DNA of 64,000 bases from Rosa chinensis (taxonomy: Eukaryota > Streptophyta > Magnoliopsida > Rosales > Rosaceae). The DNA lies in contig NC_037091.1 in assembly GCF_002994745.2 (NCBI RefSeq), forward strand, positions 27,224,289 to 27,288,288, read 5' to 3'. This document shows positions 36,600 through 48,551 of this stretch, in pieces (position 1 is the stretch's first letter; every line of letters begins with the position of its first letter). The notes under the pieces are model-generated. The model did not search any database and was not told the origin of the DNA. It saw only the letters and a program-made list of their open reading frames with translations. A program made the translations under genes and the position numbers.

Positions 36600-39500
36600 T
36601 GATACGCTCGAAAAGAGTCACCAATTTAAACCCTGAAAAATGAAGTTGTTAGTATAGTATAAGCAGGGATCGTTTAAGCCGGGGATTGAGGGTACTTACA
36701 TGTAACACGAAAATAGAGAAGAAGAATATACAAAGGTAACGAAAATAATATGTATTTATAGACAACAATTCGAAATATATAGGGAATACAAGATAGAATT
36801 AATTTAGGAATCCTACTCCTACTAGAATACATTTTACAAGTCATAGTCAAATTAGGAATCCATATACAACAAGGAATACTAATCATACACTAATTAAATA
36901 CATGTAGGAAACAAAATCCCTAAAGAACACCACCAAAAATCTCTAAAAAACACAATTCCTAAAAAACACCAAAACAAATCCTCCAAAACACTATTCACAA
37001 AATACTATTCACAAAATTAAAATATATTTCAAATTATTAACATGTTATTTACGATTTACATGCATACTAAAAACCGAAACCGATTTACATATTTACAAGA
37101 ACACAAAACATAAAAGATAAGGGGGGTTTTAAAGATCAAAATATAAATTTTCAGAAAACAAATAAAAGAATAAAATCGTTTTTATATACATAGGTGTGAA
37201 AAGAAGAATTTTCGAAAATAATTTATCAAGAACCATTCAAGATCAATCCATTCATGCATCTTAATCTTTCTTAATCACCAAAGAACGCCATCAACCAAGA
37301 CACAATGATCAAAGCACCAAGACAATCTATTTTCTTTCTTTAATCAATTGAATTATCAAAGCACCAAGACAATCTATTTTGAAAACCCGACATCACACAA
37401 TCAAATCAACTGCGTTGAAAATTCGTTTTCAAATCATTAAATTCAAGAAAGAATTGATAAACATGCGAATCCAAGCACTCAAAGCAAGTCAAATTTATCA
37501 TCACATGCATAATCCGATTTCGACTCAAAGAAAGTCTTTACTACTTATTTGAATTAGGGTTACAAAGCATAAACCTAATTACTAGCAAGTTACATGCACA
37601 AAATCAGATTAACAATCCATATATTCGGCAACTAATCAAGATCAAGAACACATAAACACATCAAACATTGAAAAGAACATCAAAATTGCATTCAAAAATA
37701 AGATAGCATACTCAAAAGTTTAGGTTCACACATAGAAAATCCAAAGCAGAAAATCTATCTAACAATTACACCAAACCATGAATATATATATGTTAGAGCA
37801 TATGAACAACCCTTAATTATGTCTCAAAGATCCAAAGCAGCTCCAAGGTGTGGCAACAAGTGAAGAACATGGCAATGGAGAGGCAGGCACGGCAAAGCTC
37901 CTTGAAGATTGTGAAAACCTGAAACTAGCGAAAACAAGTGAGAAATCAAAATTGTGGAGAAAATTGTTCACCTTGAGATGTCATAAACACTAGGTTTATA
38001 TAGGGAGACGCCCCAAATCTCTCCCAATTCGTTCCTACTTGAGTTCTCCTAGTTTGTGTTGATTTAGGACTTCATTGGCACAAGACAGACTTCCGGCAAA
38101 ATTGACCCCAGTGCACTAAATTATCCATAACTTCTTCTAGAAAATTAATATCGACAAACCGTAAAATCTCTGGAAACTAGACATCCATAGCTTTCCAATC
38201 ATATAAAGGTCATAATTTTTGATGCGGCTAAAATAGCCTCACAATTTAACCCTGCAAAATGTAGTTGTTAGTATAGGATAAGCAGGGATCGTTCAGTCCG
38301 GGGATTGTAGGGTACACCTAAACAAAAAGGTCAATTTAAATTAGTAATTAATAAAACAAATATTAACAAGTATTTATCTACAAATTTACACAAGAAACAA
38401 CCATAAAAAAGGGGGGATTCAACTTTTGGCTTCTAAGTTCCTACGAAATAAAACAAAAAGATAAATATATACATGTGATCGACTTCTTCACACTCAAATC
38501 AGAATTTCCAAACCATATCAACATGCAATGAATTATTTCAATCTAAACAACCTAAAATCGTGCCAACACTAAATATCAGAAATGAATTCGAAGTACAAGT
38601 CTGAAGAGATCGAGTACCACTTTAATTCTTCTTTTGAATCTCCTAAGTTAGGAAAAGTCCGTAACTCAAAATATTTCATATAAAACATCACGTTAATACT
38701 GAAGAGCATCCGTCAACATTAAATATGAATCATTAAGTGCAATTAGAATTCTGAATTCAAACATGTATGCATCCATAAGAAGTTACAAACGCACAAACAT
38801 GTAGCATATAATCTCGACCATTGTACATAGCCTTTACCACTTTAATTTCTGCCCTAAAAAGATTAGGTGAATCAGAACACAAATTTGGCTTTATCAACCT
38901 GCAGATTAACATAATTGTTCAACCAAAATCATATGCTTAAAGATATAAAGGATGGCACAAAATCAGATTATAAAGATATCATAAACAAATCAAGAACATA
39001 AAGAAACAAATCTGAAAATTACTAACATAAACTCATTCTCAACAAAAATCCAATTCCAATAATAAAGCTCATAAAAGAAATCTGAAATTCAATACTAAAG
39101 AGTACGAAAACAGAAATAAGGGCCATGAATTACACTTTTTGATCTTCAAGGAAGCTTGGAGAACGTCAAGAGAACACAAGGCTTGGCCTTCAAGAACACG
39201 AACAGCCTTGGAGAAGTCCTAAAGCTCTTCACGATCAGAGGCTTTTTCTGAATATTTGGAGAGGGTTTTGGAGAGAAGAGAGCTAAGCTAATGAACTGAA
39301 TTTTGTATGAAGAAGTGATTATTTTGGAGTAGAGAATGGCTGCTATTTATAGTGGAATTCTCATCTCTTGTGATGCAATCATAGCCAATTATCTCGAGGT
39401 GGTTTCTCCTCAAAATTTGCTTGATTTGCTCATGACAAAGTCTTGATTTTTCTGATCTCTTTTCCCCTTAATGACTCCTTGTATATGCCTTGAATAGCGA

Positions 39501-40653
39501 CCAGATACATCCCTTATTCTTCTCCTTTGATTTGCACTAATTTCTTCCAAGAATTGTGCACACAATAAACTCCTACAATCAAGAAAAATCAGAATTTAAT
39601 TAGAGTTTATAATCAATAGTAAATAAGATAATCAAGAATAAATATTGATTATAAACACTCCCTTTTATCTCCTTGAATTCTTCATGATTTTTGTTTTAAG
39701 TTTTCCTTGAATTCATCAGTCAAGAGTTCTTAATGTGATGGACTCTCATTAAAATATAAAAATCAGAAATAGAAAAGTTCAAATGAAGAAAGTTTCCTAA
39801 AACAAAATAGGAAATATTTCCTAAAATGAAAGAGGAAAGTTTCTAAAATAACTCATCCTTCATTTACTCTCATTTTTGCTCTTTTTCGCTTGTTTTCTCC
39901 ATTTCAGTCCTTGAAGTACCTAAAAACATAATCTATGTTATAATTATTAATTTTAAGAGAATAACTTAGCAAAATGAGGGAAAATATATAATTAAAATGT
40001 CACACTTTGTGCTCTTATCAATTTTCCAAGCTTTGAGCTATTTTTGACACTCCATTGAATTTGACTGATCTGCACAGGCATATTTCTGAATCTGTAATGG
40101 ATTTGACTTTAAAGCATAACTTGTGTCCAATTAGGATTTCTTTGTAGTCACATGCCTCTCACATGTCCTTCACGCCACTTCTAGATGCTTCATGATCCTT
40201 CCTTTAGCTCTCTTAGCCTCCACATGTCTCCTAGTGCAAGTAGAACTCCATATGCAGTTTCCTAGTCAAATACCTACTTCCTTTTGCCAAAATATTCTGG
40301 ACTCTTCCGGAACCTTCTTGAGTAATCCTTATCCAATAGGGACTCCTTGTCACACTAGGTTTTCTTATCTGAGTAGAATTGGGTTTCCTTGTCCAAGTAG
40401 AACTGCTAGTCCAAGTCAGCTTCAAACTCCTACTCCAATTGAGATTCCTTTTCCTAATCAAACTGGGAGAACTTCCATTTCTTCATTTTCCTTTATTTAT
40501 GCGCATTTCTGCATCCCTTGTAGCATTTCTAGTCTTTGAAACTCCATTTTACCTAGAAAACACTAACTAAGTTAAATTGATCAGGTTAAAGGAAATAACT
40601 TAGCACAATAGAAGGAGTTAGACATTATAAACATGGCATTTATGCTTCTATCA
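36600..40653 (-). mobile_element. Solo LTR C (A family), split by LTR D
   Basis: Starts TGATACGCTCG and ends GCTTCTATCA, flanked by ATAAA at 36595-36599 and 40654-40658. Conserved block at 36645-36702; TATA box near 37995-38003. It is interrupted at 38220-40020 by LTR D. The text on both sides (CTAGACATCC...CATAATTTT, then CCAAGCTTTGAG) lines up with the uninterrupted order in LTR F near 50105-50170. Own length without D is 2248 bp. Degenerate TCCTA...TAGGA-type repeats occupy 40190-40470. Confidence 0.85.
38220..40020 (-). mobile_element. Solo LTR D (A family, diverged subfamily), nested in C
   Basis: Runs from TGATGCGGCT to GCTCTTATCA, 1801 bp, flanked by the perfect duplication ATTTT (38215-38219 and 40021-40025). 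Conserved block at 38263-38318; TATA box TATAAATAG on the sense strand at 39344-39352. The truncated copy at the right edge of the window is closest to this one. Confidence 0.85.
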
Positions 40654-40658
40654 ATAAA

Positions 40659-41632
40659 CTATAAAACAAGGACACAAATCAAACCTTGGAAGAACGAAAA
40701 CTCAACTTACCCCAAAAACTAAATATCCTCTCCTCTCAATTGAAAGCCAAACTCGAAACCTCACCTTCAACCCCTCCCAATCAACCACTCAAATCCCAAA
40801 CTCGAAGACCCCTAAAACAGGGACAAAGAGATCAATTCAAAGAAAACCAAAATCACATAAGAACCGAGCCCAGAAGAACTGAGAACAACTCACATAAGAA
40901 GCCAGGTGCAATCACACCTGAAAATTAGATGAGATAATTACAGATTAAAGGTTCAAACTTTGGAACCCTAACTTCAAATTCCAAAACCCCAATATATGAA
41001 CACCTTGTGATTGGGAAAGTATAGTCAAGCAGCTTACCCAAACCCAATATGCCGCCGCCAATCAAGTGACTTATTCAAAACCACAACATATATCAACACC
41101 TTCCAATTTACGAATAGGGGATGTGAATCAAATTGGAGGGGCTTAATCAAATTGGAGAAGAAGGATATCCATGAGCGAGATGACGATGACAAGGAGAAGG
41201 ATATTGATCAGGTGCCTCCCATTGCAACGGGAACTCGCTACCTCAATCTGATACTGATGAATCAATTTCGAGGGCGGAGGAGAGAGACAAAGAGAATGAT
41301 GAGAGAGAGGGATCGATCAATCGGAGATTATAAGATAGGCTTTAGGGCTGTATTGCTATCACGTGCTTCCCATGTGTATGTCAACTGTACCCATCCAAAA
41401 CTATGCATAATCAGTCGCGGTTTGGTAACCGCGCGTGTCTTACAAACGCACCGTAATGGCTTGGTGCAGGTGGACCTTGGTCCATAAAATACTCTTTGCC
41501 CATCGGCGTTATCTTCAAGTCGGTTCCCCCAGTTAACAAATCCCCAAGGTAAGGGAAGCAAATCTCGTCAGGAATGCGAGGCACTCATTCAGTTCATCAA
41601 CTTTGTAATGAGGATTGGCATTCCATCTCACA
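40659..41632. other. Unassigned segment with a 158-codon frame
   Basis: The frame 41011-41487 (+) is rich in charged residues (RRRETKRMMRERDR) and ends in a GC-richer part. No domain is recognised and the start is arbitrary. It may be an old transposon or chance. A minus-strand frame overlaps its 3' part. Confidence 0.25.
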
Positions 41633-42335
41633 TCCACTATTACATCCCGGATCGCAAGTTGTCGGTTTATTAATCTTTAGGACGATAAACTACATTTACT
41701 TTTACTTTTGACTCTGTTTCAATATTTTATGGGCCCTAAAAGTTGATTTTTTGTTCGGGTTAGTTTTTGAGAAAATTTCCTTCATGAAAGTTGTAGAGGA
41801 CGTTTCGGGTCTCCAGCGATTCCCCATTTTTGGCCATTTCCGCCCACGCCACCACCCTTATCTTGAATCTCTCTTCTCTGTGGTTCGAGCCATCTAGTGG
41901 GTAGCTTCAATTTTGTCGGAATGCGATGAATCGACGGTGAGAAGAAATAGGGTTTTTGGGGTAAATTTCGATAAATATAATTGAAATTGAGCTTTGGCAT
42001 GGTTGAGTAAGTTGTTAGGATTGTTGAGATGAACATGTGGATGGAATTTGGTGACCCAATTCAGAGTTGGCCAGCGGCGCGTGGGCCACTATTAGTGGTG
42101 CGTGGAGGCGCGTAGGGCCCGTTCTAATTTTTGGTTTTTGGCTAGATAAACTAATTGTGAGTTGTAGAACTTGCAGATATGATTTTAGTGGAAATCGGAG
42201 AAGTTTGATATCGATTGTGAATTTCTGAAGTTTAGAATTTCAGTTATCGATCTATGAGAATCTGACCGTCGGATTTCTCTCTGTTCTGCCCTAGAACCTT
42301 TAAAATAACGAATTGATGTTAGTGGTAAAGTTTGG

Positions 42336-44557
42336 TGATCGGACGAATATTTTCTATATTTTTAGTGCATTTCTCTCTATATTTTACTTAGTTATTCTCT
42401 TAACAATATCATTTCTGACTTAGTTTTGTGTTTTTAGGTACATTTGAGCTCCAAACGCAAGAAATGAACTAAGAAGAGCAAGAAATGAAGGAAATGAAGG
42501 CAAGGAGGAAATGAGTCGCATAAATGATCAAAAATGGAGAAATGAAGCTTTCCTAATCCTACCAGGAGAAGGAATCCCAGTTGAAGTAGGAATCTTAATG
42601 CAACTAGGAGTGAGCTCGGGAAAATGGTGTTCGGAAATGAGAAATGACAGAGTCCCAGTTGGACTAGGAAACCTGATGACACTAGGAGTCCTGGTGGTGC
42701 GAGGAGATGCTGTGGCTTCAAGATGACTCAAGATTGCATAAGAATGTTCTAGAATGCACAAGGAATTTCGGCAATTGAAGGAATGAGCTTTGAAATTGTC
42801 TAATTGAGAAGCCTGGCCCAAAGATTGAAGCATGTGGCTTGCACATGAGTTTCTAGACCCTTCTTGACGTCTTGGAGGAATCCTAAAACAATTCTAGTTG
42901 GTTTTACAGTGCAATATGGAGAAGATTCGAGAACATTTCGGAAATCCTAAAAAGCGAGAGTTTTTAGGAATCTGCCTGTGCAGATCAGTTAACTTCGACA
43001 GAGGGCCGAGAACAGCTCAGAAATTAGAAAATTTCGATCTATATATGATTGGCAAGCTAAGATGTCTAGTTTCCATATATTTTTATGGTTAGTCAATATC
43101 AATTTTTTAGAAGAAGTTATGGCCGATTTAGTGCACAGAGGTCAGTCTGCCTGGAAATCGGTTTTGTGCAAATAAACAGAGTTTCAGATGTGAATATCTT
43201 TTGGGACGTGTTTGGGAAGGTTTCTACTCTATATTTGATCTGATTTTGAGGATATATTGCAACCATAATGATGTGGACCAATGAGAAAATTCAAAAATAA
43301 GTCTACATCAACACAAAGAAGGAAGGAGAATCAGAATTGAAGACGGAGAGCTAGGGTTTGACGTCTAGAGCTCCTCTATATATACACACCTATGTTGGAC
43401 GTGTTTGAAGATACACGTCCATCCCTTCCACAACTCAAAAAAATAATCAAACCTTGAATCAAATACACAATCCTCCCCTTTTCTCTCTCAAAAGTTCGTC
43501 ATCCTCTCTTCAAGTCAAGAAGCCATGATCAAGCTCCATCAACATCTCCTTGCCGTAGTCATCATCATCCTCCACCATCTTTGAAGCTTTCTTGCGTTCT
43601 TGAGATCTTCAAAAGTGTAACCATGTCATTTTCTAGTTTAATTTCGGTTTTCTTTTCTTGTAATTCAAAACAGATTTTTGTTTTGTTATTTTGGATGTTT
43701 TGAATTCTTGTTAGATTAAAGTTTGGATGTTAAAGATTGATTTCCAATAACCATGAAGCATGTTTTTTTTTAGGTTTTTCAGATTATACTTTTCAATTCC
43801 AAATATGTCATGATTGTTTGTTGATTTTGTGCTTCAATCCCACCTTTTATGTGTTTATATTCTTTGGTGCGCAACTTAGAATTATAACCATGTAATTGCA
43901 TCCAAATTAAGATATGCTAGCGTTCTAGGTCTTAATTGCTAAGTGGAAAATCTATAATTGCTTAGGTAAATCAACAATGAGCTTTGCATGATAAGATTAG
44001 CGTTATAACTTGTTGTCTTTGCTAAAATCAATCAAACTTCCACATGTTCTTAATGCTTTAATTGTGTTTTGTTGGGGAATTGATCACTCACTAGCTTTGC
44101 ATGATTAATAGGGTTAATTATGGTGCGTTCATCTAGTTAATCTAATTAAAGGAAGTAAAAAGAACTATGCATGTGTTCATGGTTTGTTCTTGATTGATTT
44201 CTTTCTATGACATGTTTGATTCGAAAATTATGTTAGATAATCTGCTTAATGTGTTAATGGTTGTTAATTATATTTGTACTGGCTCCATTCATCTACTTCT
44301 ACTTTGATTCATATTTGTTTGATCACTTGTATAATATTTAGTAGTTAGATTTAGATACAACTTTCGAAATCCCCTATCTTGTAATTTTTGTAATTATATA
44401 CTTTGTTTTATTTTTCTTTATACTTTGTGAATAATACTAATTTGTTTAACGTTTTTGACAGAAAGTATACCCCAATCCCCGGCTTAGAACGATACCCTAC
44501 TTACTCATACTACAATTCGATGTAGGGTTTAAATTGACACTCATTTTGAGCGTATCA
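42336..44557 (+). mobile_element. Solo LTR E (A family, 2222 bp), nested in G
   Basis: Runs from TGATCGGACG to GAGCGTATCA with the duplication TTTGG at 42331-42335 and 44558-44562. Removing it restores the order AGTTTGGGTTGAATCCGAG seen in the array LTR. A TATA box (CTATATATACAC) lies at 43376-43387. The conserved block (CCCCAATCCCCGG...GATACCC) lies at 44470-44500, opposite in sense to A-D and F. It is the closest relative of A. Confidence 0.85.
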
Positions 44558-45291
44558 TTTGGGTTGAATCCGAGAAGAAATAGAGATGTTGATTTACAAG
44601 GGTTTTATTTTAGAATCATATTTATTTTGCGACTCGTTGTTTACGAAATATAATTGTGTACTAGGCGACATATCGAGCTACTGCTTGACGCAGAAACCTG
44701 TATGCATGGTCACCTAAATAGTACTGTGAACGGGCTTTTGTTTTAAGTAATGGTGCATGTGATTATTTTTCTGAAATAATGATTGACCTATTTATTTATC
44801 ATTTTATTATAACTTGAGCATATGATTTGTTTTCGGGAATTTGATTTCGATTTGTCTCGTGGATTTGCTTGCAAAGATGATTTTTGGAGATCGATTATGA
44901 ATTATCTCGATTATGATTCGGAAATGGATTTGTGTTACTATTTTATTTGACATTAAGCTTTCGATGGTTTATCTCCTATAAATGGTCATTATTTGGATTT
45001 ATGATTTATAATTCGTTTTCGCTATTTGTTATTGATTCAAGATTATTCTCTTGGAGTGTAGGACACGTCGTTGATTTCATTTGATATTCTCATGAGATTT
45101 TTCGAGTACGGTTTGGAATCATACTCGTGCCTTGTTGCGAGATTTTGGGGAAGCTTTACTTGTTTTCGGTTTTCTATTGTTTTCTTTACCATATCTGGGT
45201 GGATTTATTAGTTTTCCTCCTCATGTGGATGTAGTCGAGCTTATTAATACTCCTCCCTGCTTACTATGTATTTGTGGGTAAGTTGAGCATA

Positions 45292-45397
45292 GAGCCTGGG
45301 AGGCTCCCTTCATTGCATAGTGATAATTTCTTCCCCATATTTTACTGTTACTTGACCAGTGGGGCTAGTCCAATTTCTTTTAACCAGCGGGGCTGGT
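45292..45397 (+). repeat. Short GGG-loop hairpins in LTR G
   Basis: Three hairpins: GAGCCT/AGGCTC around GGG (45292-45306); GACCAG/CTAGTC around TGGGG with one mismatch (45354-45370); ACCAGC/GCTGGT around GGG (45383-45397). They occupy the position of the ten-hairpin cassette in the related array LTR. Confidence 0.6.
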
Positions 45398-45965
45398 ATG
45401 TTTTCATGAGTTTTACTTGTCGAGATAAATATATTTTATGAACGTTGCATGCATTGAGATCTTGTAAATAATTCAAATTATGGGAAAGTATTAAAGCTTT
45501 GGTTTAGTTAAATTATCTTGTTTATTTATTTTTGTCCACTCATGCTAACGTGTTTTTTTTTAATTACTTTCCCCTAAGTCCTTCGGTTTTAAATGCCCAG
45601 TTTGCAGGCTAGATTAGTTGAGGTCGGGCGTACATGACATTTAAGGCATAGTTGTCACTACTTCCGGATTGTAGGATCTATCGATCCTTTACCCTTTTGT
45701 TTTATATCTTTGTGTATTAGAATTGCTCTAATAACTTGTGGGATATATATATATATATATATATAAAGGTTCGAAAAAACGCTAGGCGCTAGTCGGACGG
45801 TGGGCAGGAAACTAGCGCCCAGACGCCTAGGCAGGTGCCTAGGCGGCGCCTAGGCGGTTTTCTATTTTTTAATTTTTATTTTATATATATATATATACAC
45901 ACGCACACACACGTACATATGAACACTATATAAAGAAAAATAGAATAAGAGAGTAATAAATATAT

Positions 45966-47194
45966 GGATTAATTTCAGTTTACCCCCCTGAAGTTTGAAG
46001 GTGTCATCATTTCACCCCCTGTACTTTCAATTTTGAATTTTAACCCCCTAAACTTTCCAATTTCAATCAACCGAGTCCAATTTCTACTATTCCGTCCAAA
46101 TTAGACGTTAAGTTTGACTTTTGAGGGCTAAAATGGTCATTTCAACATAAAAAATTTAAAAAAATAATTTATTTATTTTTTCTGTTTTTTTTTTTTTTCT
46201 TCTGTTTCTTCATTTTTTTTAAAAAATTAATTAATTTATTTATTTTGTCTTCAACCTATACACCACAAGTTATAATAGGTTTATAAAAACAAAAAAAATA
46301 CTCTACGTGGTTGAAAGCCGCTCGCTGATCTATGATATTTGTGATATATCTCTGATAAAGTGAAGAATTTTAGGATATATCTTCAATAAAGTGAAGAAAT
46401 ATTTGTAAAAACTAATTTTACACTTTATCTGTAAATAAATATCTGTATATCCCCAATAAAGTGAAGAAATATCTGTGTAAAATCATTTTTGGTCTACGAT
46501 ATTTGTGATATATCTCCAATAAATTGAATAATTTTATGATATATCCTCAATAAAGTGAAGAAATATCTGTAAAAAATGATTTTACACTTTACCTATAAAT
46601 ATCTGTATATTCTCAATAAAGTGAAGAAATATCTGTGTAAAATCATTTTTTACAGATAAAGTGTAAAATTATTTTTTACAGATATTTCTTCACTTTATTG
46701 GGGATATATCCTAAATTCTTCACTTTATCGGAGATATGTCACAAATATCGTAGACCAGCGAGTGGCTTTCAACTACCTAGAGTAATTTTTTGTTTTCATA
46801 AACCTATTATAACTTGTGTTGTATAGGTTGAAGACAAAATAAAATTAAAAAATTAATAAATAAATAAATAAAACGAAGAAACAGAAAAAAAAAATATAAA
46901 AAAAATAATAAATAAACGAAGAAAAAAAAAAGCGAAGAAACCGAAAAAAAAAACTAAAAAACAGAAAGAAAAAAATAATAATAAATTTTTTTATTTTTTT
47001 AATTTTTTTTTATGTTGAAATGACCATTTTAGCCCTCAAAAGTCAAACTTAACGTCCAATTTGGACGGAATAGTAGAAATTGGACACGGCTGATTGAAAT
47101 TGGAAAGTTTAGGGGGTAAAAATTCAAAATTGAAAGTACAAGGGGTGAAATGATGACACCCCCAAACCTCAGGGGGGTAAACTGAAATTAATCC
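45966..47194. mobile_element. Foldback Mutator-like element I (1229 bp), nested in H
   Basis: Long terminal inverted repeats start GGATTAATTTCAG and end CTGAAATTAATCC. The 9-bp duplication TAAATATAT is perfect (45957-45965 and 47195-47203), the length made by Mutator-like elements. The outer arms (45966-46150 and 47020-47194) pair almost base for base. AT-rich stretches follow. The inner part (46301-46793) is a second palindrome containing several copies of AATAAAGTGAAGAAATATCTG. Nearly the whole element can fold on itself and it has no frame. Confidence 0.8.
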
Positions 47195-47203
47195 TAAATA
47201 TAT

Positions 47204-47740
47204 ATTTAATTGGATTATTAAATTTTTGTTTAACTAAATAAAGGAAAATTGAAGCCGTATTCAATTATGCCTCTAAGTTCTAATAATGGTTGGCCTGCAC
47301 ACACCTGTCCCACTTACTCTCCTATTCCTTTTTTCTCTTGAGACGAACAGGAGCCACACATTTCTTTTTTATTCTATTCTTCGTCATCTTCATTCTGTTC
47401 CTCTCTTCCTCTTTGCAAAACCAATCGCCACCACTCTAGGTTCTCTCTTATCTCTCTCTCTCTCTAATCTTCATCGATTTTTCTTCTTTCTTTGTTGTTC
47501 AATCACTGGGTAAATAACTACACAAAAAGAAGGTTTCAGTTCTCAGATTTCAAGACGTTGTGATTTTTCAGTTGCTCTGATAAGAGATCTTGGTTTTCAG
47601 TTTTGAATCAAGGGGACTAAAAGCTACTGAGAGAGGTGGTCAAAGACTTAAAAGGACGAGCTTGCAGCTGTTTCGAATCAGAGGAGAAGTCTCTTTCTCA
47701 TCTTCTCTTTGATTTTGACGAGAATTGAAAAAAAAAATAA
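47204..47740. other. H interior, promoter/leader-like segment
   Basis: It contains a CT-rich stretch with a TCTCTCTCTCTC microsatellite followed by sequence of more balanced composition, the look of a plant gene's 5' leader. It may be captured host DNA. No protein homology is recognised. Confidence 0.3.
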
Positions 47741-47853
47741 AAAATCAACGCCCAGCGCCTAGACACAGCCGCCTAGACCACCTAGGCGGCTGCCTGGGAA
47801 CCCAGCGCCCAAACCATTCTCCCAGGCCAAAATCGAATTTGGCAAGTGACGCC

Positions 47854-47907
47854 TAGAGCGTAGGCGCCGTCTAAGCGGCCTAGAGAGCGTAGGCGCCGTC
47901 TAAGCGG
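47854..47907 (+). repeat. Direct duplication in right subterminal zone of H
   Basis: GAGCGTAGGCGCCGTCTAAG followed by CGGCCTAGA occurs twice in direct succession, ending in CCTAGGCGGCC. Confidence 0.7.
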
Positions 47908-47932
47908 CCTAGGCGGCCGTTTTTTAGAACAA

Positions 47933-47976
<44 letters not shown>

Positions 47977-48207
47977 CTGAGACTTGTATAATTTGAAATG
48001 GGAGATGTTGTGATTTGGGGAGTAGGGTGACTCCAGGAGTTGAAGATATTGTTTGATATTAGAAGTGTAAATGTCTTTCTACAGGTTTTGGGTAGTCCAC
48101 TTTTAGGAGAAGTTTCGCTAAATTTTTGATAGAATTTCTTCTAAGGTGGGCCCTGGAGGACTACTTCGGATTTCAGGGTGAAATTTGGGGTGGGTCCTGT
48201 CATCCGC

Positions 48208-48551
48208 TTTAGAATTTTTAGTTTACCAAGGCCCAAGGCACCTCAAACATTTCAATATTACTTTCATAACTTGCAACCCTCAACACTTGAAAAACCAAAA
48301 GTTAAACATTCAAAGTGAATCGGGGAAAGTCACATATCATAGCATCAACTTTTGAATTTATACAAAGATGGACTTGTTTAATATATAGTATGAATACAAA
48401 AAGACAAAACCAAGAGGCTTTATCTCACATATACATGAGCTCCAATAATGATGTAAAAACCAATAAGCAACCATGTAGAGCAAAAGTTGCGCACAATATA
48501 ATGTTCAGGATTAAGAGTCAACATGATCAAGAGGACATAGTAAGGAGGGGG
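48208..48551. other. Short unassigned segment between solo LTRs G and F
   Basis: A 79-codon frame runs through it (48315-48554) without recognisable features; nothing else seen. Confidence 0.35.

Larger units (their letters stand above)
45765..47934. mobile_element. hAT-type non-autonomous element H with GCCTAGGCGG subterminal repeats
   Basis: The ends are similar inverted sequences: AAAGGTTCGAAAAAACG on the left and, read inward from the right, CATTGTTCTAAAAAACG. The 8-bp ATATATAT on both sides fits a hAT duplication, but it lies in a TA repeat and is weak evidence. Both subterminal zones are packed with CGCCTAGGCGG variants in both orientations, the pattern hAT transposases bind in other plants. 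No transposase is present. A foldback element sits inside. Confidence 0.6.
41638..48202 (+). mobile_element. Solo LTR G, diverged relative of the array LTR, broken by E and H
   Basis: It begins TATTACATCCC (array LTR: TGTGACGTCCC) and ends GGGTCCTGTCA. The flanks TCCAC (41633-41637) and TCCGC (48203-48207) are probably a duplication with one change. Matching blocks include GGGCCCTAAAAGTTGA, GAGAAAATTTCCTTCATG, AATGCCCAGTTTGCAGG and the 3' end. The TATA/dyad region is missing. At the place of the hairpin cassette it has different short hairpins. It is interrupted by E (42336-44557) and H (45765-47934); without them it is about 2.16 kb. No internal region remains. Confidence 0.75.

Noticed and set aside
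40192..40539. 115-codon frame
   Set aside because: It lies in solo LTR C over degenerate hairpin-like repeats; other family LTRs do not keep it open.
36600..40653. Cassandra-type TRIM with 5S rRNA promoter
   Set aside because: No 5S-like internal promoter sequence is seen; the units are 1.8-2.2 kb with a TATA box and no separate LTR pair.
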